Source: Deltaproteobacteria bacterium | GTDB taxonomy: Bacteria > Desulfobacterota > JAENJC01 | Direction: 5' to 3' | Assembly (NCBI GenBank): GCA_016844545.1 | Contig: JAENJC010000045.1 | Coordinates: forward strand, 1-8,332 | DNA length: 8,332 bases | Made by a program: the position numbers and the translations under genes | In this document: positions 1 through 5,118 of the stretch, in pieces | Layout: every line of letters begins with the position of its first letter | Numbering within the stretch: position 1 is the first letter of the stretch | The notes under the pieces: model-generated | Databases searched by the model: none | The model's input: only the letters and a program-made list of their open reading frames with translations | Told to the model about the DNA's origin: nothing

Positions 1-122
1 CCTGTGAGAGACAGGTAAGATGCCTGTACTTCCATACTTGATATGTCATCTTCTATTTCTTGAATCTTATTCCCCCATGTGATAAGTTACGTACTAATTG
101 ACGCATTTATAAGGAGGGAAAT

Positions 123-359
123 ATGGAAATTACATTGACTGCTGTGTTTCAAAAATTTCCAGAAGGATATGTTGGTTTCGTTGAGGAACTACCGGGGGCC
201 AATACCCAGGGGGATACTTTGGAAGAAACCCGTACAAACCTTGAAGAAGCGGTCAGGCTTGTTCTTGAGGCAAACCGTGAGTTGACCGAAGAGGCAATAA
301 AAGGAGAAGAGGTAATAAGAGAGCCATTTTCCATCGTGTCCCATAACGCGGCAGTATGA
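123..359 (+). CDS. hicB: HicB-family antitoxin, short form
   Basis: The 78-residue protein has the HicB-like antitoxin fold (partially degraded RNase H fold). An N-terminal beta strand (ITLTAVFQKFPEGYVGFVEELPG, residues 3-25) is followed by the family's GDTLEETRTNLEEAV helix segment (about 30-44). In HicAB systems HicB binds and blocks the mRNA-cleaving toxin HicA, and many HicB proteins also repress the operon. This copy has only the toxin-binding core and no C-terminal ribbon-helix-helix or HTH domain, so autoregulation through its own DNA-binding domain is unlikely. The ATG is supported by a consensus AAGGAGG at 111-117, five bases upstream. The stop codon overlaps the ATG of the hicA remnant (ATGA), so the order is hicB-hicA rather than the classical hicA-hicB. 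Because hicA is broken, this is probably an orphan antitoxin. Family assignment is confident; retained activity is unknown. Confidence 0.85.
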   Translation: MEITLTAVFQKFPEGYVGFVEELPGANTQGDTLEETRTNLEEAVRLVLEANRELTEEAIKGEEVIREPFSIVSHNAAV

Positions 360-472
360 AACGGAAGGACCTCATTCGTCATATCGAGCGCCACGGTTGC
401 GAATTTCTTCGAGAGGGCGGCAATCACTGTTCACTTAGGTTGTTTTATAGTTTTACCCCACCCTCACCCTAA
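356..472 (+). pseudogene. hicA: hicA toxin remnant, truncated by a MITE-like insertion
   Basis: The frame starts with ATG at 356, overlapping the hicB stop by four bases. It encodes MKRKDLIRHIERHGCEFLRE followed by GGNH, the characteristic start of HicA mRNA interferases (dsRBD-like fold; the His of the G-[SN]-H motif is catalytic). From about position 426 the reading enters the terminal repeat of the adjacent element, giving an unrelated low-complexity tail that stops with TAA at 470-472. The total is 38 residues, against about 60-80 for an intact HicA. The missing part contains the remaining beta strands and the C-terminal helix, so toxin activity is very unlikely. No continuation of hicA is recognisable after the element (563 onward), so the 3' half has been deleted rather than only separated. 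Confidence 0.8.
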
Positions 473-562
473 CCCTCTCCCTGAGGGAGAGGGGACAATT
501 AACTCCCTCCCTTTCAAGGGGAGGGTTGGGGTGGGGATGGGTAAATGGTTTAAGTGAACAGT
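426..562. mobile_element. MITE-like near-palindromic element, no coding capacity
   Basis: The outer 12 bases ACTGTTCACTTA (426-437) are the exact reverse complement of TAAGTGAACAGT (551-562). The 137-bp interior is a near-palindrome centred near 494. Its left half holds a C-rich arm and a perfect 9-bp hairpin (CCCTCTCCC 473-481, loop TGA, GGGAGAGGG 485-493). Its right half holds the mirror-image hairpin (505-513 with 516-525, one bulged base) and a G-rich arm. A folded single strand would be two-lobed. No open frame of useful size is inside. Similar C-rich and G-rich palindromic repeats are widely dispersed in bacterial genomes, and the precise terminal repeats suggest a non-autonomous transposon (MITE). 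No clear target-site duplication flanks it. Family and transposase are unknown to me. Confidence 0.72.
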
Positions 563-603
563 ATTGGCTTTAACATTATGTTAATTGAAAAAGGGGGATT
601 GGG

Positions 604-1332
604 ATGAAATTGACAAGGGTACTAATATACTATCTGATAATTCCTCTCTTCTTTTTTATGTCAACCCAATCATGGTCGGCTGACAATACTACCACTGTAT
701 CCTATCTTGAAGGACCCGCCTTTAAGTCCAAAGACGGCAAGGACTGGAAGCCTCTTCTGAGAGGGGATTATCTTGGCGCAAATGAAAGTGTGAAAACAGG
801 CCTTAGAACAAGATTGGAACTGACTCTGCCCGACGGAAGCAAGGTACGGTTTTCTGAAAATACCTTATTTAAAGTGGAGAGTCTCCTGGTTACAGAGGAA
901 GAGCGTAGGTTTGAAATGAAGGCTATTTTCGGCAAGGTCTGGTTTAAGGTTAAAAAGTATAAAAAGTTAAAGAAGATCTCTGTATATGAGGTTAAGACTG
1001 CCACTGCCGTTGCCGGAGTGAGGGGTACGACATTCCGGATAGATGCGAATGAAGACCTGTCTTCACTGGTTAAGGTCTATGAAGGTGAAGTGTCTGTGAA
1101 CAGCCTTCCAACTGAAAGTGAGGATAAAGGCACAAAGCCAAAATATATATCAGGTCCAAAGGAAGTAAAAGGCCCTCATGAAGTGAGCAGGGAAGAGTGG
1201 TCTTACATAGTAAAATCCTGGCAACAAATAGCGGTATCTCCTGAAGGAGCCGCCTCAAAGCCCGTATCTTTTTCGCCTGAAGAGGATAAAAGCGACTGGG
1301 TGCTATGGAATCAGGAGATGGATAAGGAATAA
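604..1332 (+). CDS. Secreted FecR-domain protein
   Basis: The protein has 242 residues. Residues 1-26 form a Sec signal peptide: a K/R start, then a hydrophobic core (LIYYLIIPLFFF), with cleavage probably near QSWSA. The mature part carries one FecR domain, roughly residues 53-165. It shows the GDYL...SVKTG...LELTLPDGSKVRF pattern, a later FGKVWFKV strand, and the diagnostic TATAVAGVRGTTFRI strand followed by VKVYEGEVSV. In the classical system FecR is an inner-membrane sensor that relays ferric-citrate uptake to a sigma factor. This protein has no N-terminal cytoplasmic anti-sigma segment and no sigma factor or TonB receptor next to it, so it is better described as a periplasmic FecR-domain protein of unknown function. 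A lysine-rich patch (KVKKYKKLKK, about 117-126) is notable. A start at 604 is supported by AGGGGGA at 592-598. pgsA follows after 34 bp, so co-transcription is possible. Confidence 0.85.
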   Translation: MKLTRVLIYYLIIPLFFFMSTQSWSADNTTTVSYLEGPAFKSKDGKDWKPLLRGDYLGANESVKTGLRTRLELTLPDGSKVRFSENTLFKVESLLVTEEERRFEMKAIFGKVWFKVKKYKKLKKISVYEVKTATAVAGVRGTTFRIDANEDLSSLVKVYEGEVSVNSLPTESEDKGTKPKYISGPKEVKGPHEVSREEWSYIVKSWQQIAVSPEGAASKPVSFSPEEDKSDWVLWNQEMDKE

Positions 1333-1366
1333 CGGCTTGTAATAAATCCATCGGCGGCGTTGCGAT

Positions 1367-1897
1367 ATGAACATCCCAAATCTCCTGACACTCTTTAGAA
1401 TACTCCTTGTTCCCATATTTGTAATCCTTCTGATCTATGGTCAGACGTTTTATGCCCTGCTTACCTTCATGACTGCAGGTGTTACGGATGCTCTGGATGG
1501 CTTTATAGCGAGGGTATTCAACCAGAAAACCGTTCTCGGCGCGTACCTTGACCCTATCGCTGACAAGCTACTCTTAGTCACATCATATATAGTACTGGCA
1601 ATAATAAGCATCATCCCGCCCTGGCTTGCTGTGCTTGTGATAAGCAGGGACATTTTTATTTTGATAGGGGTGGCGGTCTTATTTATAAATCACAAATCTT
1701 TTGAGGTCCAGCCTACCCTTCTCGGGAAGGTCTCTACGTTCTTTCAGTTAACTACCGTTGTTATTGCCCTGTCTGCAGCACAGCCACTGTTGACATTGCA
1801 GCCTTTCCTTATCTGGAGCAGCTATCTTACCGCGGCATTAACCATCCTGTCAGGTTTTCATTATGCTTTTATATGGGTCAGGCAGATGGGGGAATAA
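1367..1897 (+). CDS. pgsA: CDP-alcohol phosphatidyltransferase, probably phosphatidylglycerophosphate synthase
   Basis: This 176-residue polytopic membrane protein carries the complete CDP-alcohol phosphotransferase motif D41-x2-D44-G45-x2-A48-R49-x8-G58-x3-D62-x3-D66, whose aspartates bind the divalent metal. It begins MNIPNLLTLFRILLVPIF, the usual start of PgsA, and has about five or six hydrophobic segments. PgsA transfers the phosphatidyl group of CDP-diacylglycerol to sn-glycerol 3-phosphate, the committed step to phosphatidylglycerol and cardiolipin. Length is normal for PgsA (about 175-200). The motif is shared by all members of the superfamily, so another acceptor alcohol cannot be excluded; N-terminal similarity and size favour PgsA. 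The Shine-Dalgarno sequence before the ATG is weak (a GGCGG stretch at 1353-1357), but the next in-frame ATG would cut into the motif region. Confidence 0.85.
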   Translation: MNIPNLLTLFRILLVPIFVILLIYGQTFYALLTFMTAGVTDALDGFIARVFNQKTVLGAYLDPIADKLLLVTSYIVLAIISIIPPWLAVLVISRDIFILIGVAVLFINHKSFEVQPTLLGKVSTFFQLTTVVIALSAAQPLLTLQPFLIWSSYLTAALTILSGFHYAFIWVRQMGE

Positions 1898-1949
1898 GGA
1901 GAAAGGCCTTGCCGGTTCAGTAGTAATATTTTCAGACGTAGGTTTTTTA

Positions 1950-1977
1950 TTGACAAGTCTGATATTTCTTTTATAAT
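1950..1977 (+). promoter_or_regulatory. Consensus sigma-70 promoter for the tRNA gene
   Basis: A perfect TTGACA (-35, 1950-1955) and a perfect TATAAT (-10, 1972-1977) are separated by 16 bp. The sequence around them is AT-rich. A start about seven bases after the -10 box (near 1984-1985) would leave a 5' leader of only a few bases before the tRNA at 1989, which is typical of stable-RNA genes. A full match at both hexamers implies strong constitutive transcription. Leakage past the downstream hairpin could also feed tilS. Confidence 0.88.
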
Positions 1978-1988
1978 TAAAAACTCAC

Positions 1989-2065
1989 GGCGGGGTAGCT
2001 CAGTCGGTTAGAGCAGCGGAATCATAATCCGCATGTCCGGGGTTCGAATCCCTGCTCCGCTACCA
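1989..2065 (+). tRNA. tRNA with anticodon CAT, most likely elongator tRNA-Met
   Basis: A complete 77-nt cloverleaf including encoded CCA. The acceptor stem is 1989-1995 with 2055-2061 (pairs G-U, G-C, C-G, G-C, G-C, G-U, G-C). The D stem is GCTC/GAGC. The anticodon stem GCGGA/TCCGC encloses loop ATCATAA, with CAT at 2023-2025. The T arm CGGGG/CCCTG encloses TTCGAAT, and A plus CCA ends at 2065. CAT can mean initiator Met, elongator Met, or Ile2 (read as AUA after lysidine modification by TilS). The initiator is disfavoured because positions 1-72 pair (G-U) and the anticodon stem lacks the three consecutive G-C pairs. Ile2 is disfavoured because pairs 4-69 and 5-68 are G-C rather than the C-G pairs known as TilS determinants in E. 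coli. G1-U72 is also found in the Bacillus elongator tRNA-Met. The structure is certain; the identity is likely. Confidence 0.95.
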
Positions 2066-2078
2066 TTTTATTTTCAGA

Positions 2079-2122
2079 TAGACCCTTTCTCTGCTATATG
2101 CGGGAAGGGGTCTATTCATTTT
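2079..2122 (+). terminator. Hairpin with T-rich tail between the tRNA and tilS; terminator or attenuator
   Basis: TAGACCCTTTCTC (2079-2091) pairs with GGGAAGGGGTCTA (2102-2114) over 13 bp including two G-U pairs. The loop is ten bases (2092-2101). TTCATTTT (2115-2122) follows as an imperfect T tract. The position 13 bp behind the tRNA fits an intrinsic terminator for the tRNA transcript. The tail ends only 11 bp before the preferred tilS start, so any transcript reaching tilS from the tRNA promoter must pass this structure. It could therefore also act as an attenuator. Confidence 0.7.
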
Positions 2123-2133
2123 GGGCCATAACT

Positions 2134-3159
2134 ATGATGACAATAAGGGAAAAGGCTAAGAGGACTATTGAAAGATATAATATGCTGTACAGTGGAGAGA
2201 CTGTCCTTGTCGGTGTATCAGGTGGACCGGACTCTATGGTTCTTCTTTATCTCCTCATGGATATCAGAAATGAATATGGCATTACACTGAAAGCAGCCCA
2301 TCTGAATCACGGCTTCAGGAAAGAGGCTGCTGACGAGGCGGATTTTGTCAGAAAGACCGCCGTATCACTGGGTCTACCCGTTGTTATAAGCTCTATTGAC
2401 GTCCCGGCTATTAAAGAAACAGATGGCCTGTCTGCGCAGGAGGCTGCGCGAAAGGCGAGATACGCCTTTTTTGCAGAGGCAGCCGAAGAGGCCGGCGCTT
2501 CGATGGTTGCACTTGCCCATACCGCAGATGACCAGGCAGAGACGGTTTTGATGAGGCTTCTTCGGGGCTCCGGCCCCCTTGGCTTGAGCGGTATTCCGCC
2601 TGTTAGAAAAATAAGCAGTCAGGAGTCAGGAGTCAGGAGCCAGGGGCCGATTATTATCAGGCCGTTGATAGATTGTTCAAGGAAAGAGATTGAGAAATAT
2701 ATATCCGAGAGAAATATCCCCTTTGTTACTGACAGCTCCAATCTTAAGATGGACTACATGAGAAACAGGGTCAGGATTGAGCTTCTCCCATTTTTGGAAG
2801 GATACAACCCTAACATAAAAGAGACCCTGGTCAGGACGGCTGACGTTGCCCGTAGAGACAACCAGTTCCTTGATATGGAGGCAGATCGTATATATAAAAC
2901 ATTCAGGGATAATAAAGAAGGTATCTCAATGGAGTTTAAAACACTGAAGGAGCTGCATCCGGCTGTATCGTCGAGGGTCATACGGAAAGCAATAAAGGAG
3001 GTAAAGGGCGACCTGAAAAGAGTATCTTTTCAGCACATATCGGACATCTTGAGCCTTATGGATTTTGGAGAAGGGAAGTGGAGCCTTCACCTCCCAGACG
3101 TAACGGTGTCGAGGGAGCATGATAAGCTCCTTTTTAAGAGGGGTGAGGGGCGGCGTTAG
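2134..3159 (+). CDS. tilS: tRNA(Ile)-lysidine synthetase, short form
   Basis: TilS uses ATP and lysine to convert C34 of tRNA-Ile2(CAU) to lysidine, so that it reads AUA and is charged with isoleucine. In the 341-residue protein the N-terminal PP-loop ATPase shows SGGPDS (residues 29-34), HLNHGFR (56-62) and LAHTADDQAETVLMRLLRG (127-145). The TilS signature with DSSN and YMRNRVR lies at about 197-219. A substrate-binding helical domain follows and the protein ends near LPDVTVSREHDKLLF. It is shorter than E. coli TilS (about 430 residues) and appears to lack the terminal CTD2 domain, as in the short Aquifex-type enzyme. A segment of about 12 residues (SQESGVRSQG region) is encoded by a heptanucleotide repeat. 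I prefer the ATG at 2134 (or 2137): the in-frame ATG at 2098 lies inside the upstream hairpin. No strong Shine-Dalgarno sequence is visible. Confidence 0.92.
   Translation: MMTIREKAKRTIERYNMLYSGETVLVGVSGGPDSMVLLYLLMDIRNEYGITLKAAHLNHGFRKEAADEADFVRKTAVSLGLPVVISSIDVPAIKETDGLSAQEAARKARYAFFAEAAEEAGASMVALAHTADDQAETVLMRLLRGSGPLGLSGIPPVRKISSQESGVRSQGPIIIRPLIDCSRKEIEKYISERNIPFVTDSSNLKMDYMRNRVRIELLPFLEGYNPNIKETLVRTADVARRDNQFLDMEADRIYKTFRDNKEGISMEFKTLKELHPAVSSRVIRKAIKEVKGDLKRVSFQHISDILSLMDFGEGKWSLHLPDVTVSREHDKLLFKRGEGRR
2617..2644 (+). repeat. Heptanucleotide tandem repeat (AGTCAGG)x4 inside tilS
   Basis: Three exact AGTCAGG units (2617-2623, 2624-2630, 2631-2637) are followed by one degenerate unit AGCCAGG (2638-2644). 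Translated in frame they add residues like SQESGVRSQG between the conserved GIPPVR and the IIRPL strand of TilS, where family members normally have a short loop. Since the unit is seven bases long, gain or loss of one unit shifts the frame; only changes of three units keep it. Confidence 0.9.
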
Positions 3160-3219
3160 GTTTAAAAATATATTGTAAGAACAGGGGTTTTGTGGTAATT
3201 ATCTATGATTGATAGTAGA

Positions 3220-3225
3220 TATAAT
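3220..3225 (+). promoter_or_regulatory. Possible -10 box of an ftsH promoter
   Basis: A perfect TATAAT lies about 82 bp before the preferred ftsH start in an AT-rich stretch. No good -35 hexamer stands at 16-18 bp upstream (the best is a poor TAATTA at 3196-3201), so this is a weak call. If real, transcription would start inside the left arm of the inverted repeat that begins at 3224, making that repeat part of the 5' leader. Confidence 0.3.
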
Positions 3226-3279
3226 ACCAAGTGAGCTTTCATTAGGCTTAATAGTGGATGTTTGAAAGCAACTTGGTAT
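3224..3279. repeat. Imperfect inverted repeat in the ftsH leader
   Basis: ATACCAAGT (3224-3232) is the exact reverse complement of ACTTGGTAT (3271-3279). After a small mismatch the arms continue with GCTTTC (3235-3240) opposite GAAAGC (3264-3269). The arms enclose a 23-base loop. No T tract follows and the structure ends 27 bp before the ftsH start, so it is not a standard terminator for tilS. It could be an mRNA leader hairpin, a protein-binding site, or the remains of a small dispersed repeat. The rest of the 147-bp tilS-ftsH gap shows nothing else I can name. Confidence 0.6.
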
Positions 3280-3306
3280 AAATTTTAGATCGTGAAGGGG
3301 GATTAC

Positions 3307-5118
3307 GTGAAGGAACTTTCGAAAAATCTGGCCCTTTGGCTGGTTCTTATATTGATGATGATCCTGCTCTTCAATATCTTCAATCAGCCTCCTCAGGCGC
3401 AGATGGACAAGGTCATATTCAGCGACTTTATTGCATCGGTTGAGAAGGGTGAGGTAGAAGAGGTGCTGATTCAGGGAAACGATATCAGCGGGAAGCACAA
3501 GGGTGGAAAGACCTTTAAGACCTATACCCCAAATGACCCTGAACTCATAAAGATTTTAAGGGAAAAGGGTGTGCGTGTCTCTGCAAAGCCCGAAGACCAA
3601 CCGCCGTGGTATATTAATATCCTTGTTTCATGGTTTCCGATGCTTCTCCTGATCGGTGTATGGATCTTCTTCATGAAGCAGATGCAGCCAGGAGGAGGAA
3701 AGGCCATGGCCTTTGGGAAGAGCAGGGCTAAACTCCTTTCAGAGCAGCAGAAGGTCACCTTCAAGGATGTGGCTGGGATAGAAGAGGCGAAGGAAGAACT
3801 TGTTGAGATAATCCAATTCCTGAAAGACCCCCAGAAATTCACAAAGCTGGGAGGGAGGATCCCTAAGGGTGTTATGCTTATGGGTACTCCTGGAAGCGGT
3901 AAGACCCTCTTGGCCAAGGCAATTGCAGGCGAGGCTGGGGTCCCGTTCTTTTCCATCTCAGGCTCGGACTTTGTTGAGATGTTTGTAGGAGTCGGGGCAT
4001 CAAGGGTCAGGGACCTGTTTACACAGGGAAAAAAGAATGCGCCGTGCATAATATTTATTGACGAAATAGACGCGGTTGGCAGACACAGGGGAGGGGCCGG
4101 GTTTGGCGGCGGTCACGATGAAAGGGAGCAGACCCTGAATCAGCTCCTTGTTGAGATGGATGGGTTTGAATCAAATGAGGGGGTTATTATAATAGCCGCA
4201 ACCAACAGACCTGATGTCCTTGACGCTGCACTTTTAAGGCCTGGCAGGTTTGACAGGCAGGTATATGTGCCTATTCCTGATGTAAAGGGAAGGGAGGAGA
4301 TACTGAAGGTTCATACAACAAAATTCCCCTTAAGCCCTGATGTTGAGATGGCCATCATAGCGAGAGGGACGCCCGGTTTTTCAGGGGCGGACCTGGCGAA
4401 CCTGGTCAACGAGGCTGCGCTCCTTGCAGCCCGCCGTGACCATGCTGCCGTAGATATGTCCGATTTCGAGTCTGCAAAGGACAAGGTCATGATGGGGGCA
4501 GAGAGGCGCAGCATGATCATAAGCGATGAGGAGAAGAAGAACACTGCTTACCATGAGGCCGGGCATGCGCTGGTTGCAAGGCTTATCCCAGGCACAGACC
4601 CTGTACACAAGGTGACTATCATACCTCGTGGAAGGGCGTTGGGGCTTACCCAGCAACTTCCTATAGACGAAAGGCATACGTATGCAAAGGACTATCTCCT
4701 TAAAAACATGGCTGTGCTTATGGGCGGCAGGGCCGCTGAAGAGATAGTGCTGAAGCATACCACCACCGGAGCAGGGAACGATATAGAACGTGCCACGGAG
4801 CTTGCAAGAAAGATGGTCTGCGAATGGGGGATGAGCGAGAAGCTTGGGCCGCTGACCTTTGGCAAAAAAGAAGAGATGAACTTCCTCGGAAGGGACTTCT
4901 CCCAGTCAAGGAATTACAGTGAGAGCACTGCGGTTGAGATTGACGGTGAAATAAGAAGGATTATCAGCGAGAGTTATGTCTGGGCAAATAGCCTGTTGAC
5001 CGATAGCATAGACAAACTCCACGCTATTGCCGCTGCCCTCCTGGAAAAAGAGGTCCTTGATGGAGCGGAGATAGACAGGATAATAGGTTGCGGGGGAGGG
5101 GCTCCTTGCCCGGCCTGA
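3307..5118 (+). CDS. ftsH: ATP-dependent zinc metalloprotease FtsH
   Basis: FtsH is a hexameric inner-membrane AAA+ protease that pulls out and degrades misfolded membrane proteins and selected cytoplasmic regulators. In the 603-residue product the order is: TM1 (about 7-25), extracytoplasmic domain (26-100), TM2 (103-124), and an AAA+ domain with Walker A GTPGSGKT (193-200) and Walker B FIDEID (250-255). The second region of homology, ATNRP to RPGRFDRQ, contains the arginine fingers R311 and R314. The peptidase domain carries HEAGH (416-420), with the third zinc ligand D492 in GAGNDIERA. All catalytic residues are present. The Walker A reads GTPGSGKT rather than the common GPPGTGKT, a mild variant. 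The GTG at 3307 is preferred over the in-frame GTG at 3292 because AAGGGGGA (3295-3302) stands correctly before it and the product then begins KELSKNLALWLV, as in relatives. The tail (GCGGGAPCPA) is encoded where folP overlaps. Confidence 0.97.
   Translation: MKELSKNLALWLVLILMMILLFNIFNQPPQAQMDKVIFSDFIASVEKGEVEEVLIQGNDISGKHKGGKTFKTYTPNDPELIKILREKGVRVSAKPEDQPPWYINILVSWFPMLLLIGVWIFFMKQMQPGGGKAMAFGKSRAKLLSEQQKVTFKDVAGIEEAKEELVEIIQFLKDPQKFTKLGGRIPKGVMLMGTPGSGKTLLAKAIAGEAGVPFFSISGSDFVEMFVGVGASRVRDLFTQGKKNAPCIIFIDEIDAVGRHRGGAGFGGGHDEREQTLNQLLVEMDGFESNEGVIIIAATNRPDVLDAALLRPGRFDRQVYVPIPDVKGREEILKVHTTKFPLSPDVEMAIIARGTPGFSGADLANLVNEAALLAARRDHAAVDMSDFESAKDKVMMGAERRSMIISDEEKKNTAYHEAGHALVARLIPGTDPVHKVTIIPRGRALGLTQQLPIDERHTYAKDYLLKNMAVLMGGRAAEEIVLKHTTTGAGNDIERATELARKMVCEWGMSEKLGPLTFGKKEEMNFLGRDFSQSRNYSESTAVEIDGEIRRIISESYVWANSLLTDSIDKLHAIAAALLEKEVLDGAEIDRIIGCGGGAPCPA

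Noticed and set aside
3..86. Minus-strand open frame of 28 codons with protein-like composition (WGNKIQEIEDDISSMEVQ)
   Set aside because: No good start codon near its upstream stop; only an internal ATG at 35-33 without a ribosome site. It continues past the window edge, so it cannot be judged; left unannotated.
193..200. Defective FtsH Walker A (protein residues, GTPGSGKT) as a sign of an inactive paralogue
   Set aside because: The essential GxxGxGK[ST] pattern is kept, and Walker B, arginine fingers, HEAGH and the third zinc ligand are all intact.
461..481. CCCTAACCC-like telomeric or G-quadruplex repeat
   Set aside because: The C-rich motif is part of the inverted arms of the palindromic element, not a tandem telomere-type array.
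1989..2065. Initiator tRNA-fMet
   Set aside because: Positions 1 and 72 pair (G-U) and the anticodon stem lacks the three G-C pairs typical of initiators.
2098..2133. Upstream ATG start for tilS
   Set aside because: It lies in the loop of the terminator-like hairpin, has no ribosome site, and adds twelve residues not expected for TilS, whose PP-loop normally begins about 25-30 residues from the start.
2617..2644. CRISPR or phage-type repeat array
   Set aside because: The units are directly adjacent, seven bases long and without spacers; this is a simple short tandem repeat.
3224..3279. CIRCE heat-shock operator before ftsH
   Set aside because: The arms do not resemble the CIRCE sequence (TTAGCACTC-N9-GAGTGCTAA) and the loop is far longer than nine bases.
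3522..4049. 175-codon minus-strand frame inside ftsH
   Set aside because: It is antisense to the conserved AAA+ region of ftsH, with no ribosome site or recognisable domain; it is a by-product of codon use in the real gene. The same holds for the other long minus-strand frames inside pgsA, tilS, folP, glmM and pdxJ.
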